Below, one piece after another: positions 45,842 through 53,521 of a DNA stretch of 57,838 bases. The notes under the pieces are model-generated. The model saw nothing but the letters and a program-made list of their open reading frames with translations, did no database searches and was not told where the DNA came from. Made by a program: the position numbers and the translations under genes. Positions within the stretch are counted from its first letter, which is position 1. The number at the start of each line of letters is the position of its first letter. This DNA is from an uncultured Rubrobacteraceae bacterium (lineage in GTDB: Bacteria > Actinomycetota > Rubrobacteria > Rubrobacterales > Rubrobacteraceae): positions 1 through 57,838 of the forward strand of contig CADCVH010000132.1 in assembly GCA_902806085.1 (NCBI GenBank), in the 5' to 3' direction.

Positions 45842-45869
45842 GCTCCGCCGGGCACGAGGCCCGGGGAGC
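45842..45869 (+). promoter_or_regulatory. Leader hairpin of rpsF, candidate ribosomal-protein autoregulatory site
   Basis: GCTCC-CCGGGC pairs with GCCCGG-GGAGC, 11 bp with a single bulged G and a 5-nt loop, within the rpsF leader. S6:S18 autoregulation through leader hairpins is known in bacteria, but I cannot confirm that this one matches the known motif. Confidence 0.45.
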
Positions 45870-45894
45870 CGATTCTAGACCGGAGGAGGCAGAA

Positions 45895-46239
45895 ATAACT
45901 ACCTACGAAGCCATGCTCATAGTCATCCCGGAGCTCGACGAAGAACAGGTCGGGAACACGGTCGGGCGTTTTCGCACGGTTATCGAGCGCACGGGCGGCG
46001 AGGCCGGGGAGCCCAACCACTGGGGCCGCCGCAAGCTCGCCTACGAGATAGACCACCGCACGGACGGCTTCTACGTCGTCATGGAGTTCACCGCGGGCGA
46101 GCGCACCCTGGTCGAGCTCAAGCGCATCCTGCGCGTCTCCGACGACGTGTTGCGCCACACGATAGTCAAGCTCCCGCCGAACTACGCCCACAAGCCGCTG
46201 CCGGCGGAGGCGTTGGAGACGGAAGAGGCCCCGGCTTGA
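45895..46239 (+). CDS. rpsF: 30S ribosomal protein S6, apparent ATA start codon
   Basis: 114 residues. TTYEAMLIVIPELDEEQVGN, NHWGRRKLAYEIDHRTDGFYVVMEF and RHTIVKLP are S6 hallmarks; S6 pairs with S18 on the 30S platform. Family alignment places the start directly before TTYEA, where the codon is ATA (45895) with GGAGGAGG exactly 5 nt upstream. The only standard alternatives are TTG 45826, two bases after the predicted transcript start and with no ribosome site, and ATG 45913, which deletes the first half of strand 1. ATA (cf. AUU of infC) is therefore the best-supported start unless the base is misread. Confidence 0.9.
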   Translation: MTTYEAMLIVIPELDEEQVGNTVGRFRTVIERTGGEAGEPNHWGRRKLAYEIDHRTDGFYVVMEFTAGERTLVELKRILRVSDDVLRHTIVKLPPNYAHKPLPAEALETEEAPA

Positions 46240-46269
46240 TGCCGCTCGAGAAGATCCAGGAGGTCACGA

Positions 46270-46521
46270 ATGGGTAGGAAAAGAGGGGGCCCGCCCCGCG
46301 GGGGCCGGCCGGTAAAGAGCAAGCCGTGCGTCTTCTGCAAGGAAGACGTCGCTTACGTCGACTACAAGGACTACAACGTGCTGCGCCGGTTCGTCTCGGA
46401 CCGCGGCAAGATCCGGGCCCGCAGGGTCACGGGCCTCTGCCCGCAGCACCAGCGCGAGGCCGCCACGGCGATCAAGCGCGCCCGCGAGATGGCCTTGTTG
46501 CCCTACGTGGTCGGAAGGTAG
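46270..46521 (+). CDS. rpsR: 30S ribosomal protein S18
   Basis: 83 residues. The Gly/Arg-rich start and [33 protein letters not shown], in parts, show the zinc-type S18 (CxxC here, then LCPQHQR). AGGAGGTCACGA gives a strong ribosome site. Only 30 nt separate it from rpsF; ssb, which usually lies between them in bacteria, is absent. Confidence 0.95.
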   Translation: MGRKRGGPPRGGRPVKSKPCVFCKEDVAYVDYKDYNVLRRFVSDRGKIRARRVTGLCPQHQREAATAIKRAREMALLPYVVGR

Positions 46522-46531
46522 GGGGCACGCC

Positions 46532-46981
46532 GTGCAGGTGATACTGACCCAGGACGTCGACAAGATCGGCCAGAGGGGCGACATCGTGGACGTCAGCCGC
46601 GGCTACGTCCGTAACTTCCTCGTCCCCCGCAACCTCGCCGAGGTTGCGACGCCGGGCAAGATGGAAGAGGCCCGCCGCGAGATGGCCGAGAGCGAGGAGC
46701 GGGACCGCCGCCTCGCCGAGCGCGCCGAAGAGGTGGCCGCCACCCTCAACAAGACCGTCATAACCATCGAGGCCCGCACCGGCGAGGACGAGCGCCTCTT
46801 CGGCTCGGTCACCGCCGCCAACGTGGCCGCCGCGGTCGAGAAGGCCCGCGGCGTCCGCCTCGACCGGCGAAGGGTCCGCCTCGAAGAGCCCATAAAGTCC
46901 CTCGGCACCCACCAGGTCCCGATCCAGGTCCACGGCGACGTCGAGGCCAGCGTCAAGGTCATCGTAGTCCCCAAATTGTAG
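46532..46981 (+). CDS. rplI: 50S ribosomal protein L9
   Basis: 149 residues. MQVILTQDVDKIGQRGDIVDVSRGYVRNFL (read in parts) is the N-terminal rRNA-binding domain; a long helix (EEARREMAESEERDRRLAE) links to the C-terminal domain DRRRVRLEEPIKSLGTH. The GTG start is 10 nt after rpsR. The stop codon TAG overlaps the TGTAGGGGCG palindrome. Confidence 0.95.
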   Translation: MQVILTQDVDKIGQRGDIVDVSRGYVRNFLVPRNLAEVATPGKMEEARREMAESEERDRRLAERAEEVAATLNKTVITIEARTGEDERLFGSVTAANVAAAVEKARGVRLDRRRVRLEEPIKSLGTHQVPIQVHGDVEASVKVIVVPKL

Positions 46982-47002
46982 GGGCGTTTCGCGAAACGCC
47001 CC
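46978..47002. repeat. TGTAGGGGCG palindrome, copy 2
   Basis: GGGGCGTTTCG is followed directly by its complement CGAAACGCCCC (22-bp perfect palindrome, 46981-47002), preceded by TGTA. The rplI stop lies inside it. Compare 17183-17204. Confidence 0.7.
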
Positions 47003-47061
47003 CCGTGCCGGGCGTCTCTGCGGCTCTACTTTAGGTTCATACGCTACCTGGACCACAGGGT

Positions 47062-47091
47062 AAAGGCCCCCGTCTTGTAACGGGGGCCTTT
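47062..47091 (+). terminator. Rho-independent terminator between rplI and dnaB
   Basis: AAAGGCCCCCG and CGGGGGCCTTT form an 11-bp perfect stem with an 8-nt loop, ending in GTGTTG. The A/T-ended stem suits termination in both directions. Confidence 0.85.
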
Positions 47092-47112
47092 GTGTTGCAT
47101 CCTAGACCGTCT

Positions 47113-49764
47113 ATGGAGCGCCGGGGAAGGATGCGGAGCGTTGAGACGGGGGCCGATGCGTCCCGCGTGCCGCCGCATGACTTGGACGCCGAGCGGGCGG
47201 TTATAGGGGCGTTGCTGGTCTCGGAGACGGCGGTGGCCGCCGTGGCGGAGCAGCTCTCCCCCGAGGACTTCTATTCGGAGACGCACCGGATCATCTACGG
47301 GTCCATGATGCGGCTCTACTCGCGCGGGGACCGCATAGACCAGATCACGCTGACCAACGAGCTCAGCTCCATCAACGAGTTCGAGCGCGTCGGCGGCCGG
47401 GCCTACGTCTTCCAGATAGTGGAGAGCGTCCCGACCGCCTCGAACGCCGCCCGCTACGCCGAGATAATCCGCGGCAAGGCCCTGCTTCGGGCCGTCATAG
47501 ACGTCGGCAGCCGCATCACGGAAGACGCCTTCCGCGAACCCGAGGACGTGACCGAGGCGCTCGACTCCGCCGAGCAGCTCATTTACGGCGTCTCCAACCG
47601 TACGCTCAAGCAGCACCTGGCCCCCGTCTCCGAGCTCGCGCCGGGGGCTTTAGAGATGATCCAACGCCTCTACGAACAGGAAGGCGAGGTAACGGGTGTC
47701 GAGACCGGCTTCGAGGACCTCGACCGCCTCACCACCGGCTTCCACAAGAGCGACCTCGTCGTCCTCGCCGCCAGGCCGGCTATGGGAAAAACAGCCATGG
47801 CCCTCAATGCTATATGGCACGCGAGCGGCGAAAAAAAGATGCCGGTGGCGATCTTCTCGCTGGAGATGAGCAAGGAGCAGCTCGTGCAGAGGCTCATCTC
47901 GCAGACGACCCGCATCCCGGCCCAGGCGCTTCGAAGCGGCAACGTCAAGGCCGAGGACTGGCCGAAGCTCCTTCGCGGCGTGGCGCAGGTGAGCGAGGCT
48001 CCCATCTGGATCGACGACACCGCCGGCGTCACGTTGATGGAGATGCGGGCCAAGGTGAGGCGTCTGGCGAGCCAGCTCAGCGCGCTGAGCGGCCCGCCGC
48101 TTTCGCTGGTCGTGGTGGACTATTTGCAGCTCATGGTCGGGCAGGGGAGCCGCAACGACAACCGCCAGCAGGAGATCGCCGAGATCAGCCGCGGCCTGAA
48201 AGTCCTCGCCCGCGACCTCGACGTCCCCGTCCTCGCCATCGCCCAGCTCTCCCGCGCCGTCGAAGCCCGCCACGACAAACGCCCCATGCTCTCAGACCTT
48301 CGAGATTGCGTAACCGGGGATACGCCCGTGCTGCTGGCGGATGGGCGTCGCGTGCCCGTGCGGGAGCTCGTAGGCACGACGCCGCGTGTGCTCGCCATGT
48401 CGCCCGGAGGAAAGATCATCGAAGCCGAGAGCGACCGTGTGTGGTCGGTCGGACGACGTCCGGTCTCCATCGTAAGGCTTGCCAGCGGACGCGAGGTCAG
48501 GACCACGACCAGGCACCGGCTCTTCGGCCCGGACGGCTGGGTCCGGGTGGGCGAACTGCGTCCCGGCGACAGGCTCGCCTTGGCGCGTGGCGTGCCGGAG
48601 CCGGCGGATGCCGGTGGGTGGTCCGAAGCCCGCCTGGCACTGCTCGGACACCTGATCGGGGACGGCAGCTACTTGAGCGGGCAACCGATGCGCTACTGCA
48701 CGACGTCTGAAGAGAACAGTCGCCTCGTCGCCGAGGCGGCCATCGGCGAGTTCGGCATGGAGGTGAACCGTTACGCCGGGAGGGGCAATTGGCATCAACT
48801 CGTCCTGAGCGGCAACGGCAACAGATGGCATCCCGCCGGAGTAAACCGCTGGCTGCGCGAGCTCGGCATTTTTGGACAGAGGTCCCACAGAAAACGTATC
48901 CCGGAATCCGTTTTCGGCCTCAGCAACAGGTCCATAGCCGTTCTCCTCAAGCACTTGTGGGCGACGGACGGGACGATCTTTGCCCGTAAGCCGGGCACGC
49001 GTGGTTCCTCCACGATCTGTCTCTCCACAAACAGCAAGGATCTCGCGGAAGACGTCGCTGCCTTGCTTCTGCGCCTAGACATCGTGGCCCGGCTTCGTAA
49101 GGTCGCTCAGGGCAAACACCGTCCGATGTTCACCATCTCGGTCTCCGGCACCCGCGACCAGGGGCTCTTCCTGCAACGCGTGGGGGCTTTCGGTCCGCGT
49201 CGGGCCGGTGCGGAGAAACTCGCCCAGATCCTGATGACCCGCCACGACAGCACCAACGTAGACACGCTACCTGTCGAATTCTTTGAGAAGGTCAAGACGA
49301 GCATGGCCGCACGCGGCGTCTCCCATCGCGCGATGTCCGCGGTCAGGGGTACGTCTTACGGCGGCTCGTCGCGCTTCCGGTTCGCGCCCTCGCGCCCTCT
49401 GATGGCCGAATACGCCGCGCTCCTCGAAGACGAAACGCTACTCGCGAATGCGGCGAGCGACATCTTCTGGGACCGCGTGAAAGAAGTGATCCCTTCGGGA
49501 GAGGAAGAGGTCTTCGACCTCACCGTGCCCGGCCCCGCCTCCTGGCTCGCCGATGGCATCGTTAGCCACAATTCGGGCGCCATCGAGCAAGATGCAGACA
49601 TGGTAATGTTTTTGTATCGGGACGAATATTACAACCCCGATTCGGACGACAAGGGCATAGCCGAGGTTATAGTGGGCAAGCACCGCAACGGGCCGACGGG
49701 CAAGGTGCAGCTCGCGTGGCTGGAGCAGTACACCAAGTTTGCCTCGCTCGCGCGCCGCGGCTAA
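47113..49764 (+). CDS. dnaB: Replicative DNA helicase DnaB, interrupted by an intein
   Basis: 883 residues as translated, 461 after removing a 422-residue intein. Residues 14-180 are the N-terminal primase-interacting domain (PPHDLDAERAVIGALLVSE). Walker A is ARPAMGKTAMALN, Walker B LVVVDYLQLM, and the intein splits MLSDLRD from SGAIEQDADMVMFLYRDEYY, two conserved RecA-fold segments. ATG 47113 is given; frames further up run into the terminator, and ATG 47131 is an alternative. The replicative hexamer needs splicing, so the intein must be active. AT-richer codons occur at the P-loop (47776-47830) and just after the intein. Confidence 0.95.
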   Translation: MERRGRMRSVETGADASRVPPHDLDAERAVIGALLVSETAVAAVAEQLSPEDFYSETHRIIYGSMMRLYSRGDRIDQITLTNELSSINEFERVGGRAYVFQIVESVPTASNAARYAEIIRGKALLRAVIDVGSRITEDAFREPEDVTEALDSAEQLIYGVSNRTLKQHLAPVSELAPGALEMIQRLYEQEGEVTGVETGFEDLDRLTTGFHKSDLVVLAARPAMGKTAMALNAIWHASGEKKMPVAIFSLEMSKEQLVQRLISQTTRIPAQALRSGNVKAEDWPKLLRGVAQVSEAPIWIDDTAGVTLMEMRAKVRRLASQLSALSGPPLSLVVVDYLQLMVGQGSRNDNRQQEIAEISRGLKVLARDLDVPVLAIAQLSRAVEARHDKRPMLSDLRDCVTGDTPVLLADGRRVPVRELVGTTPRVLAMSPGGKIIEAESDRVWSVGRRPVSIVRLASGREVRTTTRHRLFGPDGWVRVGELRPGDRLALARGVPEPADAGGWSEARLALLGHLIGDGSYLSGQPMRYCTTSEENSRLVAEAAIGEFGMEVNRYAGRGNWHQLVLSGNGNRWHPAGVNRWLRELGIFGQRSHRKRIPESVFGLSNRSIAVLLKHLWATDGTIFARKPGTRGSSTICLSTNSKDLAEDVAALLLRLDIVARLRKVAQGKHRPMFTISVSGTRDQGLFLQRVGAFGPRRAGAEKLAQILMTRHDSTNVDTLPVEFFEKVKTSMAARGVSHRAMSAVRGTSYGGSSRFRFAPSRPLMAEYAALLEDETLLANAASDIFWDRVKEVIPSGEEEVFDLTVPGPASWLADGIVSHNSGAIEQDADMVMFLYRDEYYNPDSDDKGIAEVIVGKHRNGPTGKVQLAWLEQYTKFASLARRG
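48307..49572 (+). mobile_element. DnaB intein with LAGLIDADG homing endonuclease
   Basis: 422 residues. It starts CVTGDTPVLLADGRRVPVREL (block A, Cys1). Block B is TTTRHRLF (His about 70), and two dodecapeptides of the LAGLIDADG nuclease are ALLGHLIGDGS (about 111-121) and LLKHLWATDG (about 213-222). Block F is EEVFDLTVPGPASWLADG and it ends IVSHN, followed by the +1 Ser of the extein. All splicing residues (Cys1, block B His, penultimate His, terminal Asn, Ser+1) are present and both nuclease acidic residues remain, so self-splicing and possibly homing are intact. Codon use is a little less GC-rich than the host gene. Confidence 0.95.
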
Positions 49765-50226
49765 TTGTCTTCGGGCTTCGACTACTCCCTCGACTACAAG
49801 AACCTCGACCTGCGCGAGGAGCCGCACCTGTACAGGGTGGGGAAGGGGGAACAGGGGGTTCTCCTCGTCGAGCCGTACAAGTCCGAGATCCTGCCGCACT
49901 GGCGTTTCAGGACCGAAGAGGTGGCGCGCGGGTCGTCGGAGAAGATCTACGCCATGTTCCTCTCCTACAAGGAGCAGGACGACTTCGTGGGCATGGACCT
50001 GGCGCGCAAGTTCCTCCAGATGGGCTACACGAGGGCCAGGCGCTACGCCAACCACCGATCCGGCAAGAAGTACGACGAAGACGGCCGGGTGCGCCCGCAA
50101 GAGCCCGACGCCCTCGACGGCGAGAAGGCCCGCGCCGCCCGCGTCTTCTACGAAAAGTACGTACGGGCCCGCGAAGACGAACACTACAAGCGGCGCAGAA
50201 GAGAATGGGTCGAGCGGTACGGTTAG
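49765..50226 (+). CDS. DUF4385-family protein
   Basis: 153 residues from a TTG that directly follows the dnaB TAA. SGFDYSLDYKNLDLREEPHLYRVGKGEQGVL, YKSEILPHWRF, MDLARKFLQMGYTRARRYANHRSGKKY and the KARAARVFYEKY tail match DUF4385, a short family of unknown function found across bacteria and phages. There is no ribosome site, so reinitiation after dnaB is likely. The following 260 nt to fabI hold no complete gene. Confidence 0.8.
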   Translation: MSSGFDYSLDYKNLDLREEPHLYRVGKGEQGVLLVEPYKSEILPHWRFRTEEVARGSSEKIYAMFLSYKEQDDFVGMDLARKFLQMGYTRARRYANHRSGKKYDEDGRVRPQEPDALDGEKARAARVFYEKYVRAREDEHYKRRRREWVERYG

Positions 50227-50439
50227 GGCCGGGCCGTCCGGTAATCTCTACCAAGACTTTCGCGGGGTGAAGTATTCCTGCCCCCAGGTCTTCGAAGGCG
50301 CGGGGGAGGTCTTCGGCGTCGACGCGCAGGTCGAAGATCCCCTCCTCCAACCCCGTCTCCACCCCAAGCGCCGGGGAGTGGTCAGGAGCAGGGAACGTCG
50401 TTGCGCGACCTTACTACCAACGATCCGAAACCCTGACCA

Positions 50440-50459
50440 GCCGGCCTTTTCCCGCCGGC
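50440..50459 (-). terminator. Weak hairpin downstream of fabI
   Basis: GCCGGC arms flank GGGAAAAG on the minus strand, 28 nt after the fabI stop, without a U tract. It is a possible terminator. Confidence 0.35.
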
Positions 50460-50487
50460 CAACCCGCCCCGTCCAACCTTCCGAAAC

Positions 50488-51267
50488 CTACCTTATCGGC
50501 GCCCCCATCGCGTGGTATCCGCCGTCAACGTGGATCAGCTCGCCGGTGGTCGCCGGCCACCAGTCGGAGAGGAGGCTCACGACGGCCTTCCCCACGGGCT
50601 CAGGGTTGGTGGTCTCCCAGCCGAGGGGCGCCTGACGGCCCCACTCGCCCTCTATCTCCTCGAAGCCGCTGATGCCCTTGGCGGCCAGCGTCTTTACGGG
50701 GCCGGCCGAGACGAGGTTTACCCTGATGCCCTTCTCTCCGAGGTCGCGGGCCAGGTAGCGCGAGGTCGACTCCAGGGCCGCCTTCGCCACCCCCATCCAG
50801 TCGTAGGAGGGCCAGGCGACCCGGGCGTCGAAGTCCAGGCCGACGATGGAGGCGCCCGGCTGCATGAGGTCCGAGAGGCCGACGGCCAGGGCTTTGAGGG
50901 AGAAGGCCGAGGTCTGGACGGCGGTGGCGACGGAGGGCCACTCCGCGGTCAGGAAGTTGCCGCCGAGGGCGTCTTCCGGGGCGAAGGCGACGGCGTGGAC
51001 GACGCCGTGGAGCTCGCCCCAGCGCCCTCTGAGGTCCTCGGCGACGGCCCGGATATCCTCGGGCTTGTTCACGTCGAGCTCGAGGATGGGGGGCTGGGGG
51101 TCAAGCTTTCTGGCGGTGCGTTCGGTGAGGCTGCGGGCGCGTCCGAAGCTGCTCAGGGCCACCTCCGCGCCCTGCTCGGCCGCCAGCCGCGCGGCCGAGT
51201 AGGCGATGGAGCGGCGGTCCAGGACGCCCGTGACCAGCACCTTCTTGCCTTCGAGCAGTCCGGACAT
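50488..51267 (-). CDS. fabI: Enoyl-ACP reductase FabI (InhA-like)
   Basis: The 259-residue SDR enzyme reduces the enoyl-ACP double bond in type II fatty acid synthesis using NAD(P)H. The FabI-type dinucleotide motif is GVLDRRSIAYSAARLAAEQGAEV, the HAVAFAPEDALGG segment follows strand 4, and the catalytic pair lies in YDWMGVAKAALE (Tyr and Lys with the FabI spacing). GPVKTLAAKGISGF is the substrate loop. ATG 51267 is chosen with GGGAGG just upstream. It is monocistronic. Confidence 0.93.
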   Translation of the reverse strand: MSGLLEGKKVLVTGVLDRRSIAYSAARLAAEQGAEVALSSFGRARSLTERTARKLDPQPPILELDVNKPEDIRAVAEDLRGRWGELHGVVHAVAFAPEDALGGNFLTAEWPSVATAVQTSAFSLKALAVGLSDLMQPGASIVGLDFDARVAWPSYDWMGVAKAALESTSRYLARDLGEKGIRVNLVSAGPVKTLAAKGISGFEEIEGEWGRQAPLGWETTNPEPVGKAVVSLLSDWWPATTGELIHVDGGYHAMGAPIR

Positions 51268-51340
51268 CTCGCCTCCCAAAGCTTCGTTCTACAAAAGGTC
51301 CGGCACAGTCTAGGGAAAGAGGTCGAACGCTGCCAGGGAC

Positions 51341-53299
51341 CTACTCGGAGGCGTTCGTCTCTTCCTGGGGGCGCTGCTGGTCGTAGGAGGACCCTACGCG
51401 GGCCTCCCAGGCCAGCAGGTCGTCGCGGAGGTCTTCTATCTTCTTCTCGCCCTGGTCCGCGATCAGGTTCTTCCTCTCCTTCGGGTCCGTCGAGAGGTCG
51501 TAGAACTCCTCGCCCCGGTTCCCGTAGGAGTAGATGTACTTCTCGTCCCCCTCGATGCTCGCCAGGCACGTCCGCTCGTGGTAGCAGCTCGCCATGAGCT
51601 TCCTGTCCTCCGGCGGCGAGAGCATCGAGAAGCCTGGGTAGTCTCCGCCTTCGACCTCGTACCCGAGCACGTCCGCGACCGTCGGCAGGACGTCGAGCTC
51701 GTTCGTGAGCTCCCCGACGCGCCGGGGCTCGGGTTTCTTCGGGTCGTGGATGAGGAGCGGGATGTGCAACCCCTCCTGGTAGATGGTGTTGTCGTGCTGC
51801 TTGAGGCCGTGCTCGCCGAAGCCCTCGCCGTGGTCGCCCAGGATCACGAACACGGTGTCTTCGTAGAGCCCGAGGTCCTTGTACTGCTCAAAGAGCTTCT
51901 TGAGGAAAAAGTCCTGGTAGCGCACGGTGTTCAGGTACCTGTTCAACTCCGGGTCTGAGGAGTATTTTTTCGTGCCGTAGCGGCCCGGAACCACGTACTG
52001 GTGGTGGGGCGTTACCGTCAGATAGCTCGTCATGAACGGGCCGTCGTCGCCGTTTTTCTCCAGCCACTCGCGGCTGGGCTTCAGCATGATCTCGTCCTCG
52101 TACCCGAAGTAGTTGACCCTCTGGTAGCCCGTCTTGTCCATGCCTTCTATCGCCTGGAAGTGGTCGTACCCGAAGTTCTCCACGAGTTGCGGTCGCCGCT
52201 CGAAGGTCTTCGTGGCCGACTGGAAGAAGGCGCTGTTGTAGCCCTGTTCTTCCAGCAACTCCGGCAGGCACCTGCCGGGGATTATGCCCGGCTCGGACTC
52301 GGTCTTCTGGGTGTCGAGGGGGGGCTCTACGCCGCAGGTGGTCGCCAGGAGGGCCTTGGAGGTGTGGGGGACGACCGCGTGGGCGCGTTCCGCCATCAGG
52401 CTCTCCCTGGAGAGCTCGTCGAGGAACGGCGTCGTGTCCAGTTCCTCGTTGTACGGCGTCGTCGATTGGGCGCGGGTGGACTCCAGGAAGATCATCACGA
52501 CGTTGCGCTTCTCGGTCCCGGGCGTGGGGGAGAGGCTCGTGTCCGTGGGGAGGGATTCGGGCGGGACCGTGGCCTCGACCTCCGTGGTCGCGACCTCGTT
52601 GACGACCATGTTCGCCAGGGGGTCCCGGGCGAAGGCGTTTCCTGCGTTGGTCACGCTCGGCACCACGGAGAGGGAGAAGAGCAGGAGGGCCGCCAGGGCA
52701 ACCGTGAGCGGCGCGCGCCCCGGGCGGCCCTCCTGCTCCGCCGGGGAACCCCAGGTGCCGGTTAGGAGACGGGTCAACAGGGCCGGGCCCGCCAGGGTGT
52801 AGAAGAGGACGGCGGAGATCAGGGCCCAGTGAAGGGTGGTCGTCTCGGATCCTATGGCGCCCTGGATCTCCCCCAGGGAAGAGACGGAGACGATCACGAA
52901 GCTCAAGTCCAGCGTCGAGCCGGTTGTCGTGTAGAAGAAGTGGGCGCTGGTCGTCAGGATCACGACGACGACAACGGAGAGGTGGAAGAGCCCCAGGACC
53001 GCGCGCCGGGGCCAACCGCCCCTAACGACGGCGAAGACGCCGACCCAGAGCGCGGCGAACCCGAGGTTGAAGAGCAGGTCCGAGCGAACCTGGTCCACAA
53101 AGCCGAGAACGCCGGGCGGGTCGGGCCGGGTGACGATGCGGATCACCTTCAGGGCGACGTTGTAGACGAACAGGGGCACGAGGAGGCTCGCGAGGTAGAT
53201 CCAATCCCCACGCGTCAGCAGCCTATCGAAGCGCTTCACGGCGCCCACGTTTCCCTCGTTTGCCGCCTCAAATGCGGCAGAGTTTAACAAAATTTTCAT
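51341..53299 (-). CDS. LtaS-like membrane sulfatase / phosphoglycerol transferase
   Basis: 652 residues. About five N-terminal spans (from DWIYLASLLVPLFVYNVALKV to LLFSLSVVPSV) precede an extracytoplasmic alkaline-phosphatase-fold domain with NVVMIFLESTRAQS (metal and Thr nucleophile site), RYQDFFLKKLFEQY and FVILGDHGEGFGEHGL (metal). The family includes lipoteichoic acid synthases and related phosphotransferases; the substrate here is unknown. Start: ATG 53299 gives the longest family-like frame, but its first 18 codons are unusually AT-rich and lack a ribosome site. GTG 53254 or 53245, after GAGGGAAAC, may be the true start. Confidence 0.85.
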   Translation of the reverse strand: MKILLNSAAFEAANEGNVGAVKRFDRLLTRGDWIYLASLLVPLFVYNVALKVIRIVTRPDPPGVLGFVDQVRSDLLFNLGFAALWVGVFAVVRGGWPRRAVLGLFHLSVVVVVILTTSAHFFYTTTGSTLDLSFVIVSVSSLGEIQGAIGSETTTLHWALISAVLFYTLAGPALLTRLLTGTWGSPAEQEGRPGRAPLTVALAALLLFSLSVVPSVTNAGNAFARDPLANMVVNEVATTEVEATVPPESLPTDTSLSPTPGTEKRNVVMIFLESTRAQSTTPYNEELDTTPFLDELSRESLMAERAHAVVPHTSKALLATTCGVEPPLDTQKTESEPGIIPGRCLPELLEEQGYNSAFFQSATKTFERRPQLVENFGYDHFQAIEGMDKTGYQRVNYFGYEDEIMLKPSREWLEKNGDDGPFMTSYLTVTPHHQYVVPGRYGTKKYSSDPELNRYLNTVRYQDFFLKKLFEQYKDLGLYEDTVFVILGDHGEGFGEHGLKQHDNTIYQEGLHIPLLIHDPKKPEPRRVGELTNELDVLPTVADVLGYEVEGGDYPGFSMLSPPEDRKLMASCYHERTCLASIEGDEKYIYSYGNRGEEFYDLSTDPKERKNLIADQGEKKIEDLRDDLLAWEARVGSSYDQQRPQEETNASE

Positions 53300-53359
53300 G
53301 CAACCCCGCCCTCGCCCGGCCCGCGGCGGGCCACGATCTTCCGCGGGAGATGCCAAAGA

Positions 53360-53388
53360 TTGACCGGCGGCGCAGCGGGTAATATTGT
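53360..53388 (+). promoter_or_regulatory. Promoter of acsA
   Basis: TTGACC and TATTGT separated by 17 bp. The start would be near 53395, leaving a leader of about 125 nt before the acsA ATG. Confidence 0.6.
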
Positions 53389-53521
53389 ACGGGCAGTATG
53401 GGTGACGTGGAAAGGGAACCCGTGAAGACGACAAGCAGGCGGCGGCCCGAAGGCGGGCCCGAACGGGGCGACCCTCGCCCATAGGGCAGCCCTGCCGCGT
53501 GGCACGAAGAAAGGGAGGAAG

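Noticed and set aside
47092-47112. GTG start of dnaB at 47092
   Set aside because: It overlaps the end of a strong terminator hairpin and has no ribosome site.
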